This document shows, in pieces, positions 29,374-37,792 of a DNA stretch of 64,000 bases; the first letter of the stretch is position 1; every line of letters starts with the position of its first letter. Origin of the DNA: an uncultured Candidatus Nemicrothrix sp. (lineage in GTDB: Bacteria; Actinomycetota; Acidimicrobiia; Acidimicrobiales; MedAcidi-G1); the NCBI GenBank assembly GCA_913055915.1, contig CAJXKL010000003.1, positions 62,001 to 126,000 of the forward strand. The letters are read 5' to 3'. The notes beneath the pieces are model-generated. The model did not search any database. It saw only the letters and a list, made by a program, of their open reading frames with translations, and was not told the origin of the DNA. The position numbers and the translations under genes are program-made.

Positions 29374-29854
29374 GGCGGGGCCTTTCGATGGTTCCTGACT
29401 CGAACACCACCGACGATAGGTGCGGACTATTTCGAATCTGTTTCGTGACAATGAACCGACGGTCAACAGGAGCCTCAAGCCTTTGCGATGTCAGCCGAGG
29501 GTGGCGCGAAACCCCCACACCCCTACAACGAAGGGGTTCTCGGGGATGCTCCGGTGGCCCTAGGAACGCGCTAGATCCGGTCGATCGACATGAGCTAGGC
29601 CGACCTCGCGATCAACTCGCCACCAAGGAGCACACCGACTTCCTGGCCTACTAGCACCGGGTCTATCAGCTCCTCCACAGTTCCGACGGTTGCTACACGC
29701 GCCCCGACACGGCCATATCCCCACCACGACCCACTCCCAAAGGGCCAAACCAGCCTCACCGGTAACCTTCACAGCGAGGATGACTGTTATCGGCAGTAAC
29801 GCGCCACATAACGCGCCTCTCTCATGTCAGCCCTACGGGTAGTGTCTCGCCGAC
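29374..29854. other. Long divergent intergenic region between amt and the EtfD-like gene
   Basis: 481 bases without a convincing gene. It must hold the amt promoter on the minus strand and the promoter of the EtfD-like gene on the plus strand. A small 6-bp stem (ACCCCT / AGGGGT, 29519-29537) is visible. Near the right end lie two 9-bp direct repeats (see separate entry) and a TAGTGT box. The sequence is otherwise featureless to the eye and has frequent stops in all frames. Confidence 0.6.
29797..29845 (+). promoter_or_regulatory. Direct repeats and -10 box before the EtfD-like gene
   Basis: TAACGCGCC occurs at 29797-29805 and again at 29809-29817, a 12-base period, followed 22 bases later by TAGTGT (29840-29845). 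The ATG is 9 bases after that box with no Shine-Dalgarno, so transcription probably begins at or next to the start codon. The repeats span the expected -35 position and look like tandem sites for a regulator. Confidence 0.5.
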
Positions 29855-32092
29855 ATGAGTGACAGGCGCATTCAACCCAACCATCTCGTAATCAGCCTCG
29901 GGATCGTGGTGGCCCTCTTCATGGTCGCCTCCGGGGTCGCCTCCCTCGTCAACGGATTCCACGATGACTCGGCGATCACCCGTGAGGTGTTCGGGAACAT
30001 TCCCGGTCCACTGAAGCTGGCCTTCTACTCGACCATCCCGCTACTCATCATCTGGGGAGCGGTCCTGTTCTCCTACAGGGTCCAGAACTGGCAGCGTGGC
30101 GCCCCCGACAACCGGGCAACCACCCGGGAGAACGCAAAGCGCCGTTTCGGCGACTTCAGGTCGGGTGTCTACATGAAGACCCTCCTGCGGGAACCAGCTG
30201 CCGGGGTGATGCACTCCCTCATCTACTTCCCGTTCCTGATCCTTCTGGCCGTGACCACCGTGCTCGAGGTCAACCACCAGGCCCCACCGGCCCTCAAGTT
30301 CCTCCACGGTGACGTCTACAGGGCCTACACGCTGGTCGGGGACATCGCTGGGGTGCTCTTCCTGACAGGGATCGTCTGGGCAATCCTCCGACGATACGGA
30401 CCCAGCCGCTACCGCCCCTACCGCATCCGGATCAAGACCAGGCCCGAACACGCGGCCGCACTGTTCGTGTTCCTTACGATCGGAGTAACCGGCTTCGGGG
30501 CAGAGGCCTTCAGGATCGCCGCTCAGGCCGGCACCGACGGCCACGCCGTCGAGGCCGAGACCTGGTCGATAATCGGCTACCCGCTGGCGCAGGCGATTAC
30601 GGACAGCGGCCTCGCCGCGCGTGCTTCGGGCTGGCACCAGGCCTGGTGGATAGCCCACGTTGTGTCCTTCATGGCGTTCCTGGCACTCCTGCCGATCACC
30701 ATGCTGCGCCACATGTTCACCTCTCCGCTGAACATGTACCTCCGGGACCGTGACCGTCCCAAGGGCGCGATGCGGCCAATCCCCAACCTCATGGAAACCG
30801 AGTTGGAGAGCTTCGGGGTGTCCACCATCGAGGAATTCACCTGGAAGCAACTCCTCGACACCGACTCCTGCACCATGTGTGGTCGCTGCACGAGCGTGTG
30901 CCCCGCCCACGCAACCGGAAAGCCGCTCGACCCACGCGAGATCGTGCTCAAGACCGGTGAGGTGATGGCGGCGACCGGCTCAACCGTCGTATCACCGCCG
31001 ATCGGTGTCGACCCGGAGATAACCGTATCAACCAACTTAGTGTTCGAACGGGTCACCGGAGAGGAGCTCTGGGCCTGCACAAGCTGTCGTGCCTGCGACG
31101 AGATCTGCCCGGTCAACATCGAGATCCTCGACAAGATCCTCGACATGCGGCGCTACCTGTCGCTGATGGAATCCGACTTCCCGAGCGAGTTGGGTGCCGC
31201 CTACCGGTCGATGGAGAACTCCGGCAACCCGTGGGGCCTCTCCCAGAGCGAAAGGGTCGACTGGGTCGGGGACCTCGACGGTGTCGATGTAATTGACGGT
31301 GGTGACCCGATCGAGGCCGAGTACCTCTACTGGGTCGGATGTGCAGGCTCCTTCGACGACAAGAACAAGAAGGTCTCACGGGCTATGGCCCAACTGCTAC
31401 GGCGGGCAGACGTCTCATTCACCATCCTCGGCCCATCGGAGATGTGTACCGGCGACCCCGCCAGGCGAACCGGCAACGAGTACATCTTCCAGATGATGGC
31501 CATGCAGAACGTGGAGATGCTCAACGAAATGGGTGTCCGAAAGATCATCACGCAGTGCCCGCACTGCTTCAACACGCTGGCCAACGAGTACCCGGAACTG
31601 GGTGGCCACTATGAGGTCGTCCACCACAGCCAGCTTCTGGAATGGCTCATCGACGAGGGCCGCCTCGACGTGACCGGTGCCCGCCTTGACGAACGGATCG
31701 TCTACCACGACTCCTGCTACCTGGGCCGCCACAACGACGTCTACCAGGCGCCCCGCCGGGTCATCGGCAACCTCGGAGGTGTCGAGGTCGTCGAGGCTGA
31801 GCGCCAAGGCACCAAGGGCATGTGCTGTGGTGCGGGCGGTGGCCGAATGTGGATGGAGGAGCAGACCGGCAAGAACATCAACGTCGAACGCTCCCAGGAA
31901 CTCCTGGCAACCGGAGCCACCCGGATCGCAACTGCCTGCCCGTTCTGCTTCGTGATGATCGACGACGGGGTCAAGGGCGAAGGAGTCGAGGAGTCAGAGG
32001 TGAAGGTCGGCGACATCGCCCTGCACGTTCTCGAGGCAATCGAAGCCGGAGAGCCGGAAGCCGACGAGCCGACACAAGCCGGGAACTCCTGA
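29855..32092 (+). CDS. Membrane-bound iron-sulfur oxidoreductase, EtfD-like (HdrD/CCG-domain)
   Basis: 745-residue protein with about six membrane helices in the first 290 residues (near 11-32, 53-73, 118-138, 157-178, 199-218 and 264-284). Two 4Fe-4S motifs follow: C339, C342, C345, C349 and C408, C411, C414, C418. Two CCG-type cluster domains come last (one ends CPHCFNT, the other has MCCGAGGGRMWMEE). The layout matches the M. tuberculosis Rv0338c type, known as EtfD, which passes electrons from electron-transfer flavoprotein to menaquinone during fatty acid oxidation. That role fits the acyl-CoA dehydrogenase elsewhere in the window, although no etfAB is present here. A generic heterodisulfide-reductase-like role is the alternative. 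Confidence 0.85.
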   Translation: MSDRRIQPNHLVISLGIVVALFMVASGVASLVNGFHDDSAITREVFGNIPGPLKLAFYSTIPLLIIWGAVLFSYRVQNWQRGAPDNRATTRENAKRRFGDFRSGVYMKTLLREPAAGVMHSLIYFPFLILLAVTTVLEVNHQAPPALKFLHGDVYRAYTLVGDIAGVLFLTGIVWAILRRYGPSRYRPYRIRIKTRPEHAAALFVFLTIGVTGFGAEAFRIAAQAGTDGHAVEAETWSIIGYPLAQAITDSGLAARASGWHQAWWIAHVVSFMAFLALLPITMLRHMFTSPLNMYLRDRDRPKGAMRPIPNLMETELESFGVSTIEEFTWKQLLDTDSCTMCGRCTSVCPAHATGKPLDPREIVLKTGEVMAATGSTVVSPPIGVDPEITVSTNLVFERVTGEELWACTSCRACDEICPVNIEILDKILDMRRYLSLMESDFPSELGAAYRSMENSGNPWGLSQSERVDWVGDLDGVDVIDGGDPIEAEYLYWVGCAGSFDDKNKKVSRAMAQLLRRADVSFTILGPSEMCTGDPARRTGNEYIFQMMAMQNVEMLNEMGVRKIITQCPHCFNTLANEYPELGGHYEVVHHSQLLEWLIDEGRLDVTGARLDERIVYHDSCYLGRHNDVYQAPRRVIGNLGGVEVVEAERQGTKGMCCGAGGGRMWMEEQTGKNINVERSQELLATGATRIATACPFCFVMIDDGVKGEGVEESEVKVGDIALHVLEAIEAGEPEADEPTQAGNS

Positions 32093-32104
32093 GCCTTCCC
32101 GCCC

Positions 32105-32596
32105 CTACACGAACACCAGCAGGGCGACAGCCAGCACGACTGTGACGGCCACGACCAGACTGATTCCCACCCGTCGGGCCTCTCCGTAGTGTGAGGCTGG
32201 CACAGACAACACGAAGCCGGCGGCAGTCGTCAGGAAATGGCGACCCGGCGCCAACCTCAGCTCACCGCCCATCAGGGCACTCAACAGCGAGACCTGGCCA
32301 CCGCAGAGCCGCGCCGTCACCAGCCATGGCGCACTCACCATCGGCGCCTCCGGAACAACTCGGTTCCGGAACTCGATCCGTTCTGGACCAAGTGACAGGG
32401 TTACCGAGACACCCCTGTCCGCAGCAGCGAACACCACGTCGCCGCGAATCCTGCGAGCTACACGGGCACGCCCCGGGAACTCCGCCGGGTTCTCCCTCAA
32501 CAGGTCAGCGAGCATCCTCGCCATCCCCGAGGCGTCACCACCGCCAACCAGTACAACGGGGAACACATCCACCAACCTCAGATCTCCTGCCACCAC
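32105..32596 (-). CDS. SCP2-like protein with a C-terminal membrane anchor
   Basis: Hypothetical protein of 163 residues. The stretch from about 50 to 130 (SLGPERIEFRNRVV ... ARLCGGQVSLLSALMGGELRLAPG) resembles the strand-helix pattern of sterol-carrier-protein-2-like domains, which bind lipids. The last 20 residues (GISLVVAVTVVLAVALLVFV) form a single hydrophobic helix ending at the stop, a tail-anchor arrangement. The GTG start at 32596 is uncertain. It converges with the EtfD-like gene with only 12 bases between stops. The SCP2 assignment is by eye only. Confidence 0.6.
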   Translation of the reverse strand: MVAGDLRLVDVFPVVLVGGGDASGMARMLADLLRENPAEFPGRARVARRIRGDVVFAAADRGVSVTLSLGPERIEFRNRVVPEAPMVSAPWLVTARLCGGQVSLLSALMGGELRLAPGRHFLTTAAGFVLSVPASHYGEARRVGISLVVAVTVVLAVALLVFV

Positions 32597-32676
32597 CGCT
32601 TAAGACCCAGGCCCTCTGCCATGACCTGCAGGGCGTTGTACCCCGGACCAGACGAAGGTCCCGTTCTCCGTGAGGG

Positions 32677-33243
32677 CTACCTCTCGAAGTTCTCCCAATA
32701 GCGACTGGGTCGCGGCCCTTCCTGGCCCCTGTACTTGGAACCCAGCTGGCTGGCTCCGTAGGGGTTGTCGGCAGCTGTCGTCATGTGCATGAAGGAGATC
32801 TGGCCGATCTTCATGCCCGGGTAGAGGGTGATCGGAAGGCTCGCCACGTTCGACAACTCCAGCGTGAGTTGGCCATCCCAGCCAGCATCCACATAGCCCG
32901 CCGTTGAGTGGATCAACAGCCCGAGGCGACCGAGGCTGGACTTGCCCTCGAGACGGGCAACCAGGTCGTCGGGAACGCCAACCCTCTCAGAGGTGGAACC
33001 CAGGACAAACTCACCCGGGTGCAGGATGAACGGGTCGTCCTCGGAACCCTCGACCATCTCAGTCAGGTCGGAGAGGTCCTGACGCACGTCGATGAGGCCC
33101 CTGGTGTGGTTGCGGAACACGAGGAACCGGTGGTCCAGGTGAAGGTCCACCGATGAGGGCTGGACACACGAGTCGTCATATGGCTCAATCACGATCCGGC
33201 CGTCGGCCACTGCTTCACGAATGGAACGGTCGGAGAGGATCAT
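32677..33243 (-). CDS. dcd: dCTP deaminase (possibly bifunctional dUTP-forming/hydrolysing)
   Basis: Trimeric enzyme of dUMP supply for thymidylate synthesis, 188 residues. It starts MILSDRSI. Active-site sequences are LEGKSSLGRLGLLIHSTAGYVDAGWDGQLTLELSN and the C-terminal loop SKYRGQEGPRPSRYW. Actinobacterial members often convert dCTP directly to dUMP, which cannot be decided here. The ATG shares its A with the TAA stop of the upstream VOC remnant. A TAGCAT box 9 bases upstream is a possible leaderless promoter. Confidence 0.94.
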   Translation of the reverse strand: MILSDRSIREAVADGRIVIEPYDDSCVQPSSVDLHLDHRFLVFRNHTRGLIDVRQDLSDLTEMVEGSEDDPFILHPGEFVLGSTSERVGVPDDLVARLEGKSSLGRLGLLIHSTAGYVDAGWDGQLTLELSNVASLPITLYPGMKIGQISFMHMTTAADNPYGASQLGSKYRGQEGPRPSRYWENFER

Positions 33244-33536
33244 TAGCAGCCGATGCTACGCCGTGACAGGGGGGCGTCAGTGCCCTGGCTATTTGTGTCT
33301 TCGAACTCGGCAACGGCCTCCTCGGTGGCAGCCGCGTCGGGCCCCGCCCCCGGGGTGGCGAGGGGCCACTGGTGCCCGAACGGATCCAAGAGACATACGT
33401 ACCTGTCGCCCCAGAACATGTCCTCAGGGCCGCGAATGAGCGTTGCCCCGACGTAGAAGGCAAGGGCGAAACAGGCACCATCAAGGACGATCTCGGGGAT
33501 CACGTCGGTTCGGAGCGGTCTGTGTGCGTCGGCCAT
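33243..33536 (-). pseudogene. VOC/PhnB-like protein with an internal in-frame deletion
   Basis: 97 residues from an ATG with a strong ribosome site (GGGGGAGG, 6 bases before the ATG). The N-terminal piece IPEIVLDGACFALAFYVGA matches the first strand and helix of PhnB-like glyoxalase-fold proteins. It runs directly into TLIRGPEDMFWGDRYVCLLDPFGHQW, the end of the same fold. The 65-70 residues that normally separate these parts, including metal-site and substrate-site strands, are missing. The result cannot form a normal VOC monomer. The tail after residue 65 is low-complexity. A decayed gene is likelier than a functional mini-protein, but translation may still couple to dcd. Confidence 0.65.
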
Positions 33537-33635
33537 GGTGGTCCTCCCCCTGTCGCGACTGATCGCAGCCCTCCGGAAACCTGGGGCTTCCGGCACGCGT
33601 GGTCATCGCTACGGACAGGGCCATAGGGTGCGACG

Positions 33636-34478
33636 ATGGCCGATCTGACGACCCTCGGACACGATGCCGCCCTCACCGACATCGTTGCGGCGATGGATGC
33701 CGACGGTGGGGTAATCGTCACAGACCTGTTGCCCGGGGCAGCGAGGTTCCAACTCATTGAGGACCTCGCAACAACGTTTGACCGGACGGTGCCCGGTTCG
33801 AAGAGCGGCATGGAGCACTGGGAGGGCTTCCACGGTGCCAACACCAGGCGTTTTTGCGGCCTTGCCGCCCGTAGCGACGCCTTCGTCGACCACGCCCTGT
33901 TGAACCCGACCCTCCTGGCGGTCGCTGACCACTACCTGTTGGAAAACGCCAACGACTACTGGCTGAACACCGGCCAGGTCATGGCGGTCGGACCGGGCGA
34001 GCCGGCCCAGTATCTGCACCGCGACGAGACCAACTGGCCCGAGGCGATCGCCGACGGTCGGGAGATTACGGTCAGTTGCATGTTCGCCCTCAGCGACTTC
34101 ACCCGGGCCAACGGCGCAACAGTCGTCATCCCGGGAACCCAGGAGCTTCCGGCCCAGGTGATCCGTGGAGCCGACTACGACAACGAGGCAACGGCGTACG
34201 CATCCATGCCAGCCGGTAGCGGGATGATCTACAGCGGGCGGGTGGTCCACGGAGCCGGGCAGAACACGACCGATTCATGGCGCTACGGCATGCACGTCAG
34301 CTTCGTGGCGGGTTGGCTCCGTCCCGAGGAGGCAAGCCCGCTCGTGGTTAACCGGGAACGTGCCTCAGCCCTGCCGGAACGGGCACGTCAACTCCTGGGT
34401 TGGGGTTCGTACCACTCAGATGGCGGGGGCAGGACGTGGCTAGTCGACTTTGAGGACGCCTCCCGCCTCTTCGACTGA
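33636..34478 (+). CDS. Phytanoyl-CoA dioxygenase (PhyH) family protein
   Basis: Fe(II)/2-oxoglutarate-dependent oxygenase fold, 280 residues. The iron ligands appear as H128-x-D130 in YLHRDETNW and distal H205 in VVHGAGQNTTDSWRYG. R216 is placed to bind 2-oxoglutarate. The substrate is unknown; related proteins hydroxylate acyl chains, amino acids or small natural products. TAGGGT lies 6 bases before the ATG, so the mRNA is probably leaderless. It stands alone between divergent and convergent neighbours. Confidence 0.85.
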   Translation: MADLTTLGHDAALTDIVAAMDADGGVIVTDLLPGAARFQLIEDLATTFDRTVPGSKSGMEHWEGFHGANTRRFCGLAARSDAFVDHALLNPTLLAVADHYLLENANDYWLNTGQVMAVGPGEPAQYLHRDETNWPEAIADGREITVSCMFALSDFTRANGATVVIPGTQELPAQVIRGADYDNEATAYASMPAGSGMIYSGRVVHGAGQNTTDSWRYGMHVSFVAGWLRPEEASPLVVNRERASALPERARQLLGWGSYHSDGGGRTWLVDFEDASRLFD

Positions 34479-34513
34479 CCCGCCTATCCGTCAGCACTGC
34501 TCCCCGGGTGGTT

Positions 34514-35248
34514 TCATGCCCAGCGGCGTGCCAGCCGCTCGGCTGCACCGCCCAGAAGACGCAACAGTGGCTCAGCCACGTCGTTCAGCACAGCCCAGAT
34601 GGCGTCGAGGCTGAGCTCCTCAGCACCCAGTCCCGCTGCGGGATTTGACACCACGCCAACTGCCGCATACGGCAGATCCAGTTCGCGGGCAAGGGCCACC
34701 TCGGGGTAGCCGGTCATGCCGACAAGGTCACCACCAAATCCTGCGTACATCGAGATCTCGGCCGGGGTCTCGAACCTGGGCCCGTTGGCGCACACGTACG
34801 TGCCTCCATCTACAAGGTCTATTCCCTCTGACACCGCCACCTCGGAGAGAGCCTGACGAAGATCACCGTCATAGGGTTCGGTCATGTCGGTGTGACGTAC
34901 CTCCTTGTCAAAGAAGGTGTCCTCCCGGCCGTGCGTGAGGTTGATGAACTGGTCAATCAGGACCAGCTCTCCGTTGCGGTATCCCAAATTGATTCCGCCA
35001 CTTACCGCCGTGGCGAACACGGCCCGTGCCCCGGCTTCGTGAAGTGCCCACAGGTTCGCCCTGTAGGGGATGTTCTGTGGCGGCACACTGTGGTCGGCGC
35101 CGTGCCTGGGAAGGAATGCCACCGGGCAGCCCCTCCATGACCCCTGCACCAGGCTGACCGTGCCGTAGGGGGTTTCAACCTGGCAATCGACGGCGTCCTC
35201 AATGCCGGGGAGGTCATAGAAGCCGCTTCCTGTAATCAGGCCGAGCAT
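34514..35248 (-). CDS. Methylthioadenosine/methylthioinosine phosphorylase family protein
   Basis: Purine nucleoside phosphorylase family 2 enzyme, 244 residues, with the phosphate-site elements GSGFYDL, PRHG (47-50) and NIPYRANLWALHEAG and the base-site GPRFET (156-161). Where 5'-methylthioadenosine phosphorylases carry an Asp for the 6-amino group, this protein reads SNPAAG (201-206). I recall this as the sequence of the Pseudomonas aeruginosa methylthioinosine phosphorylase. It would therefore split 5'-methylthioinosine (or 5'-deoxyinosine/inosine) to hypoxanthine and a ribose-1-phosphate. TACCGT lies 6 bases before the ATG (leaderless type). It is adjacent to a nucleoside ABC transporter. 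Confidence 0.85.
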   Translation of the reverse strand: MLGLITGSGFYDLPGIEDAVDCQVETPYGTVSLVQGSWRGCPVAFLPRHGADHSVPPQNIPYRANLWALHEAGARAVFATAVSGGINLGYRNGELVLIDQFINLTHGREDTFFDKEVRHTDMTEPYDGDLRQALSEVAVSEGIDLVDGGTYVCANGPRFETPAEISMYAGFGGDLVGMTGYPEVALARELDLPYAAVGVVSNPAAGLGAEELSLDAIWAVLNDVAEPLLRLLGGAAERLARRWA

Positions 35249-35271
35249 GCTGAAACGGTATCAACCACCGG

Positions 35272-36807
35272 TCAGCCGTCGGCCCCCGAGAGCATCAGGT
35301 GACCCACGCGGTCGCGGTCGATTCCCTCAGCAGGCTCACACGACACAATTAGCCCGCCGTAGATGACAGCAACCCGGTCGGAAACTCCCAACACCTCGTC
35401 GAGTTCGGCTGAGACGAGGAGGATGGCCATACCGGCATCGCGGTACTCGATGAGCCGACGGTGGATGAACTCGATGTTTCCAATATCGATTCCACGCGTC
35501 GGCTGCGCCGCAACCATCACCTTTGACTCATGGGAGAACTCGCGTGCGGCCACGACCTTCTGCTTGTTGCCTCCAGACAAGGTGGCAACCATTGCTGCGA
35601 TGTTCGGTGGGCGCACATCGAACTCCTCGACCAACCTTGCCGCCTCGTCGTCAACGGCTCCGGGGCGCCTGATGCCGTGGCTTGAGTAGGGATGGTGGTG
35701 GTAGCGGTTCAAAACCATGTTGTCGGCCACGGTGTGTGCACCGATCAGGCCGAACTTTTCCCTGTCCTCGGGGATGTGTGCCACGCCCATGGTGCTGATC
35801 TGACGTGGGGACCTGCCCGCAATCTCCTCACCGTCGAGGATGATCGAGCCGGAAACGACACCGCGCAGACCCGTAATGGCCTCGACCAGCTCGCGTTGAC
35901 CGTTACCCTCGACCCCGGCAACCCCGACAACCTCTCCTGCACGGACATCGAGGTTGATTCCGTTCAGCGCCCGGGTCCGCCGATCATCGTTGACGACCAG
36001 ATCCACAACGGTGAGCACCTGATCACCCGGGGAGGCGGGGGTTCGCTTCAGCCGTAGTTCGACGGCACGACCAACCATCATCGACGCCAGATCGGACTCG
36101 TCCGTGTCAGCCGGGGTCGTGTGGCCCACAACCCGTCCACGACGCATCACGGTGATCTCGTCGGCGACGGCAATCACCTCACGGAGCTTGTGCGTTATGA
36201 ACACCACGGCAACCCCGGTGTCGGCGAGGCCTCGCAGAACCTCGAGCAAGTGGCTGGTCTCCTGAGGTGTGAGCACAGCGGTCGGCTCATCCAGGATCAA
36301 GATGTCGACCTCGCGGTAGAGGGCACGCAGGATCTCGACCCTCTGCTGAATGCCGATCGGGAGGTCCTCGACGAGGGCCTGCGGATCGATTTCGAGCCCG
36401 AAGCGCTCCGAGAGCCTCCTGACCACGGCAGCGGCCTCGTCAAGGTCGACCACACCGTGTCTAGTCGGCTCGTCTCCCAGGACCACGTTTTCGGCAACGG
36501 AGAGGACCGGAACCAGTTGGAAGTGCTGGTGGACCATCCCGATCTGATTGGCAATGGCATCTCGAGGGCCGGTGAGGTTCATTACCTCCCCGTTGCGCCG
36601 AACCTCCCCCGTGTCAGCCTGGTAGAGGCCGAAGATGATGTTGACAAGGGTGCTCTTGCCAGCACCGTTCTCACCGAGGAGGGCGTGGACGCGACCACGT
36701 TCAATGCGGAAGTTGACGTCCTCGTTTGCCACCACGTCGCCGAAGTGTTTCGTTACGCCTTGCACCTCCAGGGCCGGGGATGCGGCCACGCCCACCTGGT
36801 CACTCAC
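35272..36807 (-). CDS. ABC transporter ATP-binding protein, BMP/nucleoside type (double ATPase)
   Basis: Energises nucleoside-type uptake by the two permeases encoded upstream. About 511 residues with two fused ATPase domains. The first has an intact Walker A GENGAGKST, ILDEPTAVLT and a degenerate signature LPIGIQQRVEI. The second has the degenerate loop GVEGNGQREL with a good signature LSGGNKQK and AQPTRGID. This asymmetry is typical of RbsA and of NupA/YufO-like proteins. GTG 36807 overlaps the permease end by 8 bases; another GTG at 36846 is possible. Confidence 0.9.
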   Translation of the reverse strand: MSDQVGVAASPALEVQGVTKHFGDVVANEDVNFRIERGRVHALLGENGAGKSTLVNIIFGLYQADTGEVRRNGEVMNLTGPRDAIANQIGMVHQHFQLVPVLSVAENVVLGDEPTRHGVVDLDEAAAVVRRLSERFGLEIDPQALVEDLPIGIQQRVEILRALYREVDILILDEPTAVLTPQETSHLLEVLRGLADTGVAVVFITHKLREVIAVADEITVMRRGRVVGHTTPADTDESDLASMMVGRAVELRLKRTPASPGDQVLTVVDLVVNDDRRTRALNGINLDVRAGEVVGVAGVEGNGQRELVEAITGLRGVVSGSIILDGEEIAGRSPRQISTMGVAHIPEDREKFGLIGAHTVADNMVLNRYHHHPYSSHGIRRPGAVDDEAARLVEEFDVRPPNIAAMVATLSGGNKQKVVAAREFSHESKVMVAAQPTRGIDIGNIEFIHRRLIEYRDAGMAILLVSAELDEVLGVSDRVAVIYGGLIVSCEPAEGIDRDRVGHLMLSGADG

Positions 36808-37792
36808 GGCTGTAGGGCTGCCCAACGGCAGCAGGTGGTCGGGCACGACCGACGAATCCGGCCAGGACGACGATGCAAACGACGTACGGGATCATCCCGA
36901 TGAACTGCGGGTCGTCGGCCAGCCAACCGCGGAACTGGAGTTGTGTCTGGACGGCGCTGGCATAGCCGAACAGGAGTGCAGCCCCCCAGATCCCTATCGG
37001 GTTCCAGCGCCCGAAGATCATCACCGCCAGGGCCACGAAGCCCCTTCCGTTGGTCATCATACGCTCGAAGGATCCGACCGCTTCGAGGCTGAGGTAGGCG
37101 CCACCCAGACCAGCAAGGCATCCACCCGCTATGAGGTTGGTGTACCGAACCCGTGCTACCGAGATGCCGACCGTCTCGGCGGCGCTGGGAACCTCGCCTA
37201 CGGATCTGGTCCAGAGCCCCCACCTGGTTCGGAACAACACGAACCAGACCACCCAGATGAGGATGAGGGAGAGGTAGGTGAGGGGGCGGTTGATGAAGAA
37301 CACCCTGCCGACGACCGGCAGGTCCGCTAGCGGGCCGAACGACACCTGAGGGGTCTTGCCTGACGGCAGGGTGAGGCCCTGCTGGAAGAAATAGCTGCTG
37401 ATTCCGAAGGCTGCGATATTGAGGACGGCTCCGGCGATTATCTGGTCGCCTTGCAGGGTCACCGACAGTCCCGCCAGACCGGCCCCCATCAGAGCACCGG
37501 TGAGCATGCCGGCGAGGATTCCGGCGAGAAGGCTCCCGGTTGAGGAGGCGACCATGAACCCCACGAATGCCGACAGCAGCATCTGGCCCTCAATACCGAT
37601 GTTCACCACCCCTGAGCGCTCACAGAGGACCCCGCACAGCGCACCAAAAACCAGTGGCGTGGACTGACGGAGTGCGCTGGCCAGAACCGCCGTTGTCTGG
37701 TCCTGCTGGAACTCAGCGGTGAACAGGGTGATCACAACGAACACCACGACCGTCAGGATCACCCAGCGGGAACGAATGAGCAGGGCGTTCAT
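36800..37792 (-). CDS. ABC transporter permease, BMP/nucleoside type (second subunit)
   Basis: Integral membrane subunit of 330 residues with about 8-9 hydrophobic segments. It shows the family sequences LVFGALCGVLCERSGVVNIGIEGQML and GRGFVALAVMIFGRWNPIG. These are diagnostic of the NupC/YufQ-like partner in BMP-family nucleoside importers. ATG 37792 overlaps the stop of the preceding permease by 4 bases. The predicted substrates (guanosine, inosine, adenosine or thionucleosides) rest on family and gene context. Confidence 0.9.
   Translation of the reverse strand: MNALLIRSRWVILTVVVFVVITLFTAEFQQDQTTAVLASALRQSTPLVFGALCGVLCERSGVVNIGIEGQMLLSAFVGFMVASSTGSLLAGILAGMLTGALMGAGLAGLSVTLQGDQIIAGAVLNIAAFGISSYFFQQGLTLPSGKTPQVSFGPLADLPVVGRVFFINRPLTYLSLILIWVVWFVLFRTRWGLWTRSVGEVPSAAETVGISVARVRYTNLIAGGCLAGLGGAYLSLEAVGSFERMMTNGRGFVALAVMIFGRWNPIGIWGAALLFGYASAVQTQLQFRGWLADDPQFIGMIPYVVCIVVLAGFVGRARPPAAVGQPYSRE

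Noticed and set aside
29301-29654. 117-codon + strand open frame in the amt/EtfD-like intergenic region
   Set aside because: It overlaps the start of amt on the other strand, has a low-complexity Arg/Ser/Thr translation and no ribosome site or box at its start.
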